Source of the DNA: Sacculina carcini
Lineage: Eukaryota; Arthropoda; Thecostraca; Sacculinidae
Direction: 5' to 3'
NCBI GenBank assembly: GCA_916048095.2
Contig: OU696584.1
Location: 4,863,849-4,927,848, forward strand
Length of the DNA: 64,000 nt
Shown piece after piece: positions 31,001-40,589 of this stretch (its first letter is position 1; every line of letters begins with the position of its first letter). Made by a program: the position numbers and the translations under genes. The notes under the pieces are model-generated. The model did not search any database and was not told where the DNA came from. It worked only from the letters and a program-made list of their open reading frames with translations.

Positions 31001-31521
31001 GTAGTCAAGTCCCGATGACGACGTCCCGCACAGTCAACCACAATATTAAAATTTGATAGAAAATCATGACCAAGTAACGGATGTATAACATCAGCTACTA
31101 CAAATACCCACACGAAACAACGACGTAGCGATCTTATATATATGCTCAATGTTACCTCACCATAGACGGTAAGTGGCGCACCACCAGCTTGGGTAAGTGT
31201 GACGGTAGTCGGCTCGAGTGCACATCCAAGAGGAACACACCGTTTTGGTATGACGGAAACGCCTGCTCCCGTATCAACAACGAAATTTACCGAATTGTTT
31301 CGCGGCAAACAAACTGCGACTTCAACGAGCGGCAGGTCAGTCGTCGCATTCACACTGGCCTGCCTCTTCAGTTTTCCGCCGACGTCGCGCAATCCGGAGA
31401 ATTCGAGCGCGAGGCAGGACGAGACGAAGGCTGTATCTGGAGATTGGTCCGTTTGTTTGGCCAGCGGCACCAAGGCTTGCACGTGCGAGCCCGCTGACCA
31501 TAAAATATGTGTGCACGGCAC
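28033..31521 (-). CDS. pol polyprotein of gypsy-3
   Basis: 1,162 open codons. The protease active site VDTGAGVSVI is at about residues 82-91. The RT has FSKIDLKKAYHQIPM, FGLFEYNPMPLGLRNAPATF and an active-site box YLDD (residue 388; 30,349-30,360). RNase H has HIVSDASGVAIGSAL, DRELLAAHL and MTDHKPLVSAF. The integrase finger reads HQLSHPGVKLSLRLVKARYF to CLQCQRSK. The catalytic core shows THLDIVGPLP, VVTDRGSQFES and HPSSNGMIERVHR, and the tail has WVRVDRVRRSLEAPYTGPFK. It lies in a different frame from gag, with at least 153 bases of overlap, so expression should need ribosomal frameshifting, as known for many gypsy elements. I see no lesion. Confidence 0.92.
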   Translation of the reverse strand: MPCTHILWSAGSHVQALVPLAKQTDQSPDTAFVSSCLALEFSGLRDVGGKLKRQASVNATTDLPLVEVAVCLPRNNSVNFVVDTGAGVSVIPKRCVPLGCALEPTTVTLTQAGGAPLTVYGEVTLSIYIRSLRRCFVWVFVVADVIHPLLGHDFLSNFNIVVDCAGRRHRDLTTAVTTRMTLSPAVQTISVNTLDCVKFAVKDLLSTFPQLTAPFVFTFDSINAQSVNHCIDTGSASPVFSSPRRLSPDKSKAARAAINVMLQQGVIRVSKSAWASPMLLVPKDGNDWRVTVDYRRLNAVTTPDRYPLPHLYDASKNLCGSAVFSKIDLKKAYHQIPMSERDIEKTAMTTPFGLFEYNPMPLGLRNAPATFQRFINGIFGHIGYCFWYLDDGLIFSPDEQTHREHLKNIFSLLEKNNLRLNISKCEFMKSEVDFLGYCVTPSGIRPREQKVKIIRDYIRPNDYAGLRRYIGMLGWYRRMIPRYAEIVYPLTELLRVQTNSKKLVWSEDQTAAFSDSKQALCDAVLLSHPLPTASCYHIVSDASGVAIGSALHQLVDRTPQPLEFFSKKLTATQRRYSVFDRELLAAHLSVHHFRSTIEGQHVVLMTDHKPLVSAFYSQRASHTDRQQRHLSCLLEYVAEVHYISGKENVVADCLSRHDDSAPVNIGFVEDDGGVPDHNVDSDAHLISGSRNVSTDFLYQSIYSVEAKCIDLYAIAEQQKDDNEITSYIYKLKSFPLDVNVSILCDVSTPQPRPFLPQSFRRSIFDRYHQLSHPGVKLSLRLVKARYFWPCMDKDIRRWVRECLQCQRSKIHRHTKSKVEHFGLPSARFEVTHLDIVGPLPAATPHGQSYPSRCRYVLTCIDRATRWVEAVPIQDISAVTVAAAFMETWVCRFGVPLYVVTDRGSQFESAFFAELAKVIGFHRLRTTAYHPSSNGMIERVHRTLKTALIARGENWITSLPLVLLGLRAVPHEGYSPFTAITGSALLFPRIAVNNSSSPACDHNFIRQLSTYLTQIDFQVLSAGTHNSTSSHTFIPKSLSSCTHVWVRVDRVRRSLEAPYTGPFKVIARSDKFFTVELPSGRRDTVSIDRLKPAVVSDDRPRERLAVVPVDRSPTHSQSGNNAHTAQDQPTPEVCQNNSTSREPTTTRAGRRVRFRKHPDYHYF

Positions 31522-32168
31522 ACAAATGGACGCTGGCCTTCATAATACGGCCGTAGTGCCATTGACGATGATGTTGAAGAAGTTACAGCTTGACGACGAT
31601 ACTGTCGGACCGCTGGGTTACACATGTCTCGATGAATACCGGTCACTGTCATGCATTGAGAATTTGCAGACATTGGCACCAATTCGTCGGCGAGCTTAGC
31701 AACCTGACTGAGAGATAAGTCTTTCAGAGCCGCCACAACAGTGCTGACATTTGCGGGTAGTGATTTTATAAACTCGTGGCGCACCAAATCCTCCGAGGCA
31801 CCGACCTTCCTAGCGACAGATTGGAGTTCGCTCATGCGGATTGACGGCCGGCCAGTCAGAGGACGCTTGGAAATCAATTCCTCAAACAGCTCTGGCTTGG
31901 TGCGCTCATGCAGCTGTACAACCTCCTCCTTCAACTCCACATAACTTTTCTTCGTGATGCACGCTTGTGGCAACCGAGTAATAATATTGGGTAGCAATGC
32001 AGAAATGACATGGTAAAACTTTGTTTCTTCAGACACAATATTCTGCAAGTGAAACTGCGCTTCGAGAATGATGAACCAGCCGTCCACTGCAGCCTCCATG
32101 AATTGAGGTGCCTTAATAGCAACTCGATTCACACTGGCATCATTCGGTGTTTCAGGCGTAGATTCCAT
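31368..32168 (-). CDS. gag of gypsy-3
   Basis: 266 codons starting 61 bases inside the 5' LTR, downstream of the primer site. The capsid-like part reads GWFIILEAQFHLQNIVSEET and KFYHVISALLPNIITRLPQA, then LISKRPLTGRPSIRMSELQS and KSLPANVSTVVAAL. The C-terminal nucleic-acid-binding motif is VCRAHIFYGQRARTCKPWC, a C-x2-H-x9-C-x3-C arrangement that differs from the common CCHC knuckle but recurs in this clade of gypsy elements. Its 3' end overlaps pol in another frame. The usual role is particle assembly and RNA packaging. Confidence 0.85.
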   Translation of the reverse strand: MESTPETPNDASVNRVAIKAPQFMEAAVDGWFIILEAQFHLQNIVSEETKFYHVISALLPNIITRLPQACITKKSYVELKEEVVQLHERTKPELFEELISKRPLTGRPSIRMSELQSVARKVGASEDLVRHEFIKSLPANVSTVVAALKDLSLSQVAKLADELVPMSANSQCMTVTGIHRDMCNPAVRQYRRQAVTSSTSSSMALRPYYEGQRPFVCRAHIFYGQRARTCKPWCRWPNKRTNLQIQPSSRPASRSNSPDCATSAEN

Positions 32169-32208
32169 TGCACGAAAAAAAACACAAATACCTCACAATC
32201 AGCCTCAA

Positions 32209-32225
32209 ACGAGTCGGGGTCACCA
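32209..32225 (-). promoter_or_regulatory. Primer-binding site of gypsy-3
   Basis: TGGTGACCCCGACTCG, 3 bases inside the 5' LTR on the - strand, where the tRNA primer anneals in LTR elements. The gypsy fragment at 14.3 kb has TGGTGACCCCGAACTC in the same place. I have not assigned the tRNA. Confidence 0.6.
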
Positions 32226-32228
32226 ATT

Positions 32229-32315
32229 TGTGGTGTTGGTATAACCACAAGAGGCGCAGCGCACACAACACCAGCTACACTCACTGACTGTATTTCATAA
32301 TCCCATGACTTACAA

Positions 32316-32363
<48 letters not shown>

Positions 32364-32626
32364 CACATACACAGACACGATGACATGAACACGCACAACA
32401 CACACACGCATACACGACACACATACAAGCACGTGCACGCAGACGGACACACAACACAGACACGCACGCACATGCACGCACAGCTAAGCGAATACACACA
32501 CATGAACTAACACACGGGTATAGACACAGAACAATACACCGAACGCGCAATGACACACACGCACACAGTAAAACACACAATACAATGAAACGCCAATCAA
32601 GCAATCAAGCAATGCGCGTCTGTACA
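32229..32626 (-). repeat. 5' LTR of gypsy-3
   Basis: 398 bp. It is 14 bases longer than its partner, mainly because of (CA)n expansion, with three substitutions. It is followed on the - strand by AAT and then the primer-site-like sequence (32,225-32,209). Confidence 0.95.
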
Positions 32627-32737
32627 AGTGTAGCATTAATTAAACTGTACGCAATAAAACCACACCATCCATGCTTGGAGCTAATATGATACATTTTTAA
32701 TTGTGATTGGGCTTCAGTGAAATTTAATCGGTGTATA

Positions 32738-33760
32738 TTCCTGTGTAATCGCAAGTGCGCATAATAGCTGTCAAATTGGTAATATGTCCTTTTGACTTTA
32801 CACAGCCGTAACTTCCTTCATATATACTTTGGAAAATTACAAATTATACCGTATTGTAGAAAACAAGATTTCTAGCACGATGGTATATTTTATTTTTATG
32901 TGTAACAAATAGTTACTCAGAAATAGTAGAAAAATGAATAAACTTTAGTCGCCCTCTGTTCAAGTGTAATTTTGGATGTGTTTGAGAATTTTGCCAATTT
33001 TACACGTTTTTTATCATTTGTGGGTATAAATTATAGCTTATCTTGTAAAACACAAAATTATCTACACGGTATTATATTCCTGTGTAATCGCAAGTGCGCA
33101 TAATTGCTGTCAAATTGGCAATATGTCCTTTTGACTTTACACCGCCGTAACTTCCTTCAGATATACTTTGGAAAATTACAAATTATATCGTATTGTAGAA
33201 AACAAGATTTCTAGAACGATGGTATAATTTATTTTTATGTATAACAAATAGTTATTGAGAAAAAGTAGAAAAATGAATTAATTTTATTCACCTGGTGTTC
33301 AAGTGTAATTTGGGATGTATTTGAGAATTTTGCCAATTTTACCCGTTTTTTTTGTATCATTTGTGGGTATAAATTATAGCATATCTTGTAGAACAAAAAT
33401 TCTCTGCACAGTAGTATATTCCTGTGTTATCGCAAGTGCGTAAATTGTGATTGGACTTCAGTGAAATAAATCAGTGTATATTCAGGTGTAATCGCAAGTG
33501 CGCATAATAGCTGTCAAATTGGCAACATGACATTTTGAATTTACACCCCCGTAACTTCCTTCAGATACACTTTGGAAAATTACAAATTATACCGTATTGT
33601 AGAATCAAGATTTCTAGCACGATGGTATAATTTATTTTTATGTGTAACAAATAGTTGCTGAGAAATAGTAGAAAAATGAATTAGTTTTAGTCATCCGGTG
33701 TTCAAGTGTAATTTTGGATGTATTTAAGAATTTTGCCAATTTTACACAATTTTTTGTATC
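32738..33760 (-). repeat. Roughly 340-bp tandem units inside Helitron-like copy B
   Basis: Blocks beginning TTCCTGTGTAATCGCAAGTG recur at 32,738, 33,077 and, in variant form, 33,419 and 33,481. Each contains TGGGTATAAATTATAGC near its end. The third unit is interrupted by gypsy-5 and resumes at 38,305. Copy D has the same units near 40,079 and 40,421-40,489; copy A lacks them. Confidence 0.75.
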
Positions 33761-33765
33761 ATGAG

Positions 33766-33966
33766 TGTTGGAGTGGGGACTGGCAGCACTGGGGCTCGGA
33801 TCGGAGACGAGTGTGGCGAGAGGTTGGCTTTTCGGGGTGGAAGGGAAGCGTGTTATTTCTCTTATATGAATTTGAATGTTCTGGACGGTTTGACTTTATT
33901 GTTTGTTTATATAATTTTCGGGGCAGCATAGAAAATATATTACGTTCATTGACGGTCTTTCGAACA
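33766..33966 (+). repeat. 5' LTR of gypsy-5
   Basis: 201 bp starting TGTTGGAGTGGGG. Its final A is the first base of the gag ATG. Confidence 0.95.
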
Positions 33967-34667
33967 TGGCGCAGCCGACCATTGAGTCTCCCTCACCTAG
34001 TCGACCTGTTCCCACCCCGCGGGTGACCGAGCCTTTTGCCTGGTTGGGTAAAGCGTCCCAACCACAGAAGCTAGACGTCTCAGTGGACAGAGAGGCGTCT
34101 CTCAGAGCTTGGAAGTGGCGATGGGACGATTTTTATCTCCTAAGTGGTTTGTCATCAGCCCCTAGAGCGGTGCAGATGGCCGCTATGCGCGCCTGCCTTA
34201 GTGATGACACCCTTAAGGTTGTTGAGAATCTGGACTTACCCGTTGACGCACGTGACGACGTGTCGGCAGTGATCGCAGCGCTGTCTCAGTATATTATTGA
34301 GCAAACCAACGAGGTTCTTGAGCGCAAAACGTTCAATTCACGCTGTCAACAGCGCGACGAGGGCTTTGATGATTTTTTCACGTCGTTGAAAGACCTCACA
34401 TCACGGTGCAATTTTTGTGACAATTGCAAGGAGTCCTTGATTCGCGATAGGATCGTGATTGGTTTGCGCGACTCCTCAACCATCCAGAAGTTATGTGCCA
34501 TTCCGAAACTCCCTCTCAAGACAGCGATCGACATATGCCGCGCGGAGGAAGCCGGCATCAGAGACGCATCGGCTATCGTTGGCCACCAGGTGAACCGAGT
34601 AACAAACGCTAGTGCCTCAGGCTCGAACAAACACCGTCAAAAGTGTTCTTGGTGTGGCGGCGCATGA
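33966..34667 (+). pseudogene. gag of gypsy-5, broken by TGA within the zinc-knuckle region
   Basis: It starts MAQPTIESPSPSRPVPTPRV at the LTR junction, then EASLRAWKWRWDDFYLLSGL and EQTNEVLERKTFNSRCQQRD, then SRCNFCDNCKESLIRDRIVI, the same capsid layout as gypsy-2. The frame stops at TGA (34,665-34,667) after CSWCGGA. The next residues in the same frame, HTDVKDCPARNTVCNKCKKR, show that the stop falls inside the first of two zinc-binding groups. In gypsy-2 the TGA lies earlier, so the two stops are independent events. Expression of full gag-pol would require readthrough. Confidence 0.8.
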
Positions 34668-34703
34668 CACACAGATGTCAAAGACTGTCCCGCACGAAAC
34701 ACA

Positions 34704-37385
34704 GTGTGCAACAAGTGCAAAAAACGGGGACACTTCGCCAAGGTATGCCGGCAACGGAGCGGTAAAACCCAAGTGATAGCCATAATTGCTACTATGTGCG
34801 CGGGTCAGTCTCCGAAGGTCAACGTAACGGTGCGCACGTCTCGAGCTCGCGCGGAGATGATGGCACTCCCGGACTCCGGCGCTGACATTTGCGTGGCTGG
34901 TGTCGACGCCGTGGACACGCTTAACATCATCTCAGACGAGCTGAAGCCATCGCAAGGACACCCCAAGCTGGCGGATCAGTCTACAGTGGTACCGATCGGT
35001 GTTTTTGACGCATCCGTGGCGTGCGGCGACCGCACTACCAGCGTACAGTTTCATGTGTTGCCTGGCGCGCAAGGACTTGTCCTGTCATGGCTTGCCTCGA
35101 GAGACCTCGGATTCCTCCCAAAGGATTATCCTCGGCAAGTCTTCCAGGTGCGAGACGCACGAGAGAGACCGCAGCCGCTGCCGCGCCAATCTCCGCACAC
35201 AACGCCATCGCCGCCAGCCCGACACAACATGACACAGAGCGACACCGCAACAGGCGAAAAGTGGACGCAGCGGCTAATCGACCAGTTCCCTCGTGTTTTC
35301 GACGAACAGATAAGGTCGATGCCCGGCGAAAAGTTCCGTATTGTCTTGTACGACAACGCAAAGCCGTTCGGTGTCACAACACCACGACGGGTGCCATTCG
35401 CTCCCCGCGAAAAATTGAAAAAAGAACTAGACACTCTGGTGCAAAATGACATTATCGCACCAACTACTGAGGCAACAGAATGGTGCGCGCCAACCGTGGT
35501 GGCGCCCAAAAAGAACAGCAACAGCATACTTCTCTGCGTTGATCTGTCACATCTGAATAAGTACGTCATTCGTGAGCGATACCAGTCTGAGACACCAGCA
35601 GAGGCTGTAGCATCAATCCAGCAAGCTGAAGCGGGATGGTTTTCGACGTTTGACGCACTGAAGGGCTACCATCAGTGTCCGCTCGATCAAGAGAGTCAAA
35701 ATCTGACGACGTTTTTGACGCCTTTTGACCGCTACCGATTCTTGCGCGCCCCATACGGAATCAGTAGCATATCGGAACACTACAATCGACGCATGGCGGA
35801 GTGCTTCTCAGGCTTACAGCGCTTCGCACGCGTGGTCGATGACGTAGTACTGTACGATAAGACGCTTGAGGAACACATCGACCACGTGAAACAGTTCCTG
35901 CAGCGATGTTCGGACGCTGGAATATCACTCAACCGTAGCAAATTCCGCGTAGCAGAGACACACGCAAGATTTGCTGGCTACGTGTTGGACAAGAACGGTT
36001 ATCGAATAGACACGGCACTCACGGACGCTATTGCGATGTTCCCGAAGCCGACCAACATCTCAGAGCTCCGCTCGCTTTGTGGCGTGGCGAGCCAGACATC
36101 GTCGTCTTCCAACGAGATTGCGCCATTGTTGCAACCACTGCGTCCGCTTCTCAAAACAAGTAATGAGTTTCGCTGGGACCACACTCATGATGTCGCCTTT
36201 CAACGCGCTCGGTCGATGCTCTCATCACCGAAGACACTGGCATTTTACGACTCTTCGAGGCCAACGACGCTGACTACAGACGCCAGCAGACTGAACGGCC
36301 TTGGGTTCGTCCTCACTCAAGTTCAGCAAGACGGCAACGGGAAAGTCGTTCAAGCCGGATCCCGTTTTTTGAGCGACGCCGAGACACGCTATGCCATCAT
36401 CGAGCTGGAAGCGTTAGCCGTGGCATGGGCGATGCACAAGTGTCGTCAGTTTCTTCTGGGTCTGGAGAAATTCGATGTTGTCGTGGATCACCGACCACTT
36501 GTGTCCATCTTCGGGTCTAGACGTCTCGATGAGATTGAGAATCCCCGTCTACAAAGACTCCGCCTCAAAACGATGGAATTCAAGTTCAATATCTCTTGGT
36601 GCAAGGGAGCAGACAATCAAGCCGCTGACGCGCTCTCTCGGTCGCCCGTCAGTAGACCTACTCCGGAAGACGAAATGGCCGAGGACGCTTCTGCTCCATC
36701 CATATGTGCCATGTTTAACGCCATCGCTGATGAAGAAACGATAAATATACGTTTGTTGGAGGTGCGAGCGGCAACCGAGTCCGACTCGGAGCTGATGACA
36801 CTCAGACAATTCATTAAAAATGGATTTCCGTCGTCTAAACGAGAGCTTCCCGAGTCGATTCGTCAGTACTGGCCTAAACACTCCGAACTGACAGAAGACG
36901 ACGGTATCGTTCTATATGGGTGCCGATTGGTCGTTCCTCGCAGTATGCGAAAGAACATATTGGCCATGCTACATGATAGCCACCAAGGGCAAGAGCGTAC
37001 CAAGGCCAGGGCCAGACGATTGGTATACTGGCCAGGAATAGATCGCGATGTCGAGGCAACAACCAGGTCGTGTGAGTCGTGCCAACACGCCCTCCCGTCG
37101 CAGCAGCGCGAAACATATCGGGCTCATGCGAAGCCGCAGCGTCCTTTTCAGGTCGTCTCTACCGATTTCTTCGAGTACGCCGGACGACATTTTCTTGTGG
37201 TTGTGGATCATCTGTCAAGGTGGCCCACTATCGCAGAGCTTGGTTTCGACACATCCGCTCCCAAACTAATCAAAACCATGCAGTCTTTGTTTTGTTTTGC
37301 GGGTGCGCCAGATGTGATCTACAGCGACGGCGGACCGCAGCTGACGTCGGCGGCGTTCCGCAACTTCCTCCATGTGTGGGGGTAG
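34704..37385 (+). pseudogene. gag end and pol of gypsy-5 up to a frame slip in integrase
   Basis: 893 codons. A CCHC knuckle (CNKCKKRGHFAKVC) lies at the start, the protease DSGADI at residues 57-62, and the RT box VVDD at 377-380, preceded by FDALKGYHQCPLDQES. RNase H has LTTDASRLNGLGFVL, ELEALAVAW and VVDHRPLV. The integrase finger runs from HDSHQGQERT to CESCQH, and the core has STDFFEYAGR and YSDGGPQLT. The frame ends at TAG just after a run of five G (37,378-37,382). The catalytic Glu region continues in another frame, so a one-base loss in that homopolymer explains the break. Layout and motifs closely follow gypsy-2. Confidence 0.85.
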
Positions 37386-38071
37386 AACATCGCACATCAT
37401 CACCGGGTTACGCACAGTCCAACGGGCAGGCGGAAGCAGCAGTCAAGAGCATGAAGAGGCTTGTCGCTCACTGCTGGTACCACAGGACGCGATCGCTCCA
37501 GCAAGACAAGTGGACACGCGGCATTCTGCAGTATCGCAACACGCCGGCATCCAACGGGTTGTCGCTTGCTGAGGTTGTGTTCGGTCGCGCCGTGCAAGAC
37601 GCTGTGCCAGCTCACCGACGCGCCTTAGCTCAGAAGTGGCGATCAGCTGCTGACGCCGCCGACCGAGTAACGCCGCGTGCCGTGGAGCGGTACAATAGTG
37701 CGGCTCGGGACCTCCAGACGCTCGCGGTTGGCAACCACGTGGTTGTGCAAGACTTTCCCACTCGGCGATGGTCTCGATACGGTGTCATTGTTGCCGTCAA
37801 TCCAAATCGGCAATACTTGATCCGGATGTCCAGCGGTCGCGTGCTATGCCGCAATCGACGGTTCATTCGGCGTCGCTACGCACACGCCGCCCCCGACACG
37901 ACTGATATCGCAGCATCGGCACATCAGTCGCACACGCCGGCCAATGAAGTCGAGGCAGCCGGACCCAGCACATCGCCTGCTGTTGACGAGGCCGTGTTGT
38001 CTCCGACTCCAGCTCCCCGTCGTACGACCCGTGCTCGACGACCGCCACGTCGCCTCATCGAGACGATGTGA
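37383..38071 (+). pseudogene. Integrase C-terminal part of gypsy-5 (shifted frame)
   Basis: It begins VEHRTSSPGYAQSNGQAEAA, carrying the third catalytic residue, then KSMKRLVAHCWYHRTR. The SH3-like tail reads RRWSRYGVIVAVNPNRQYLI and CRNRRFIRRR, and the end is the basic TTRARRPPRRLIETM before the polypurine tract. It is open to its natural end; only the frame change at 37,378-37,382 separates it from the rest of pol. Confidence 0.85.
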
Positions 38072-38098
38072 CGTTTGGTTCCAAACGCGAGGGGGAGA

Positions 38099-38299
38099 TG
38101 TTGGAGTAGGGACTGGCAGCACTGGGGCTCGGATCGGAGACGAGTGTGGCGAGAGGTTGGCTTTTCGGGGTGGAAGGGAAGCGTGTTATTTCTGGTATAT
38201 GAATGTGAATGTTCTGGACGGTTTGACTTTATTGTTTGTTCATATAATTTTTGGGGCAGCATAGAAAATATATTACGTTCATTGACGGTCTTTCGAACA
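38099..38299 (+). repeat. 3' LTR of gypsy-5
   Basis: 201 bp starting TGTTGGAGTAGGG directly after the polypurine tract and ending CGAACA before the target repeat ATGAG. Confidence 0.95.
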
Positions 38300-39076
38300 A
38301 TGAGTGGGTATAAATTATAATTTTTCTTGTAGAACACAAAATTATCTACACAATAGTATACTTTGTATAGCTGTACCATTGCTGGTTTATGAGGAATAGA
38401 TAGCGAAATATTTACCAAAATATTCACGTTTTTTTGTGCTAATTTTGCCTTTTTGAGTTTGTCATTTACACTTCACACCGCCGTTACTTTTTTTTAATAC
38501 ACTTTGGAAAATTAAAAATTATACCGTGTTGTAGAAAACAAAATTTTCAGCATGATAGTATTATTTATTTAGATGTGTGATAATTATTTTTGGAGAAATA
38601 GAGAAAAAAGTATAGAAAATCGGACGCGTGGAGTTTAAATAGAATTTTGAATGTAAATTGAATTTTTTTCCATTTTCGTCTTTTATATTTAATTTTTGGG
38701 TATGAATTGTAATTTTTTGAGTAGAACAGAAAGTTTGCTACACAGTGGTATAATCTGTATAGTTGTACCATTGCTGGTTTAGAAGCAGTAGTCTACAGAA
38801 AATTGTCCAAACTTTTCGCATTTTTCAGGGTTCATTTTGTATTTTCACCAATATAACTTTTTTTGGTTTAAGTTTTTAAATTAAAAATTTTTCCTACAGT
38901 GTAGACAAGAAAAGTTCCAACATGATGGTATAAATTTTAGCGGATACGCCAAGTGATGACCGAGTAGCAGCTGATAGAAAATGGACCAAGGAGGTTGGGA
39001 CACACACACACACACACACAGACACACAGAGGATCTCTTTTATATATATATAGATATAGATAACAATATATAAAAA

Positions 39077-39133
39077 ATTGTTAATAAGACTCAACAGTCA
39101 ATTCCGCTCTTTCAGTAGTATTTCATTAATTTT
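39077..39133 (-). repeat. Tiny 3'-end copy of LINE-E
   Basis: TTAATAAGACTCAACAGTCA and the following TTCCGCTCTTTCAGTAGT match 46,551-46,602, the end of the LINE-E gene, with a few substitutions. Only about 55 bases were copied, a typical severe 5' truncation. It lies beside the 5' end of Helitron-like copy B. The interval 39,134-39,340 shows nothing else recognisable. Confidence 0.7.
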
Positions 39134-39339
39134 GGCCGATATTATATTATGCAATCTATATTCTGCTACGTATTATTCCTAATACATATATCATCAGATC
39201 GCAAAATATATCTAAAGGTTCACATCATTCTCCAAAATCATTTGCTTAAGAGCTATTCTACTTTTATCGCTAGAATATTTACTGCTAGCAAAATATCATA
39301 TACCTCTCTATCATTTAAACCCACTCTTTATAGATACAT

Positions 39340-40574
39340 TTAATTCCCCCGTCGTGCGGAACAGTTCATAAAATATAATTAATATTGAATGCATAAAAAA
39401 ATTAGTGCAAATTGAAAAAGAAAAACAAACCCATAGGAAAGTTTTAGCTAATATAAAAGTCTAAATGTGAAATTTATGTTTCAATTTAGAAAACATGTTT
39501 TTCCACAACCCGCCTCATATTTAAAGCTGCCCGTCGTGCGGAATAATTTAGAACTCAAACACGAAACAAACACAAATAAAATTGATGAAAAACGACCAAT
39601 AGAAAAGTCAAATTTGTAAATTCTTGTTTTAATTATTGACGATGATTTTCCCTCAACACTGCTCAAATTCACACCCGTCCTTCGTGTGTAGTAATTCAGA
39701 AGTCTAACACTATCAAAACAATGAAACATCTCTATAATTCCAGATTAATGCTTCCTCTAAAACAGCATATGCATATAGTTGGCATTGCATGATATTACAA
39801 CCCTTATCCTTATGCAACTTGAGCGTACGCAACTTGAAATAAAAACAATTAAATTACACAGTAAAATTCAGTAGTTTATTTTGTTCCCAGTAGCATTTTA
39901 CCCGCCCGTCGTGCGGAACAATTCATGTGTAAATATTGAGGACAATAAAGCCTTTATATTCAGTATAGTGTAGCATTAATTAAACTGTACGCAATAAAAC
40001 CACACCATCCATGCTTGGAGATAATATGATGCATTCTTAATTGTGATTGGGCTTCAGTGAAATTTAATCGGTGTATATTCCTGTGTAATCGCAAGTGCGC
40101 ATAATAGCTGTCAAATTGGCAATATGTCCTTTTGACTTTACACCGCCGTAACTTCCTTCAGATACCCTTTGGAAAATTACAAATTATACCGTATTGTAGA
40201 AAACAAGATTTCTAGCACGATGGTATACTTTATTTTTATGTATAACAAATAGTTACTGAAAAATAGTAGAACAATGAATTAATTTTAGTCGCCCGGTGTT
40301 CAAGTGTAATTTTGGATGTATTTAAGAATTTTGCCAATTTTACACGTTTTTTTGTACCATTTGTGGGTATAAATTATAGCTTATATTGTAGAAAACAAAA
40401 TTCTCTACACAGTAGTATATTCCTGTGTAATCGCAAGTGCGTAAATTGTGATTGGACTTCAGTGAAATTAAATCAGTGTATATTCATGTGTAATCGCAAG
40501 TGCGCATAATAGCTCTCAAATTGGCAACATGACATTTTGACTTTACACCGCCGTAACTTCCTTTAGATACACTT
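39340..40574 (-). mobile_element. Helitron-like repeat, copy D (partial, empty gypsy-3 site)
   Basis: The segment matches the part of copy B around the gypsy-3 insertion plus two of the roughly 340-bp units, without the gypsy element. GTATAGTGTAGCATTAATTA at 39,964 shows the original target. Hairpin motifs sit near 39,346, 39,529, 39,673 (weak) and 39,901. The 5' side is cut at AGATACACTT (40,574), where a Penelope-like element begins. Confidence 0.7.
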
Positions 40575-40589
40575 CAGCTACAACGGTAC

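Larger units (their letters stand above)
27509..32626 (-). mobile_element. Complete Ty3/gypsy element (gypsy-3), coding-intact
   Basis: LTRs of 384 bp (27,509-27,892) and 398 bp (32,229-32,626) start TGTGGTGTTGG and end CTGTACA on the + strand. They differ by three substitutions plus the length of an internal (CA)n tract. The 4-bp target repeat AGTG lies at 27,505-27,508 and 32,627-32,630. The second Helitron-like copy at 39,964-39,975 shows the unoccupied site with a single AGTG. Reading on the - strand, a primer-site-like TGGTGACCCCGACTCG lies 3 bases inside the 5' LTR, and a polypurine tract GCGGGGGGAG lies before the 3' LTR. Both gag and pol are open, making this the best candidate for a recently active element here. 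Confidence 0.95.
33766..38299 (+). mobile_element. Complete Ty3/gypsy element (gypsy-5) with two coding lesions
   Basis: Two 201-bp LTRs (TGTTGGAGT to CGAACA) differ at about six positions. The 5-bp target repeat ATGAG is at 33,761-33,765 and 38,300-38,304. The primer-site position reads TGGCGCAGCCG, identical to gypsy-2, and the polypurine tract is GAGGGGGAGA. Gag and pol share one frame but carry an in-frame TGA (34,665) and a one-base frame slip in a G run (37,378-37,382). It inserted into Helitron-like copy B. Confidence 0.95.
25844..39054 (-). mobile_element. Helitron-like repeat, copy B, containing two gypsy insertions
   Basis: On the - strand it starts A|TCTATATATATATAAAAGA at 39,054 with the same GAGATCC-TCTGTGTG lead as copy A. 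It continues through 38,305, skips gypsy-5, runs 33,760-32,627, skips gypsy-3, and runs 27,508-25,844, ending CCGCACAACGGGCGGGTTTT then AATGCTAG followed by T. That is the classical Helitron 3' end: a GC hairpin about 10 bases before CTAG, with insertion before T. Excluding insertions it is about 3.5 kb, AT-rich and non-coding. Continuity across both gypsy insertions is confirmed by their target duplications and by copy D, which lacks the gypsy-3 insertion. Confidence 0.6.

Noticed and set aside
17863-34667. Variant genetic code with TGA as a sense codon
   Set aside because: Only two TGA codons at unrelated gag positions; normal TGA/TAA/TAG stops end other genes. Kept only as a low-interest readthrough question.
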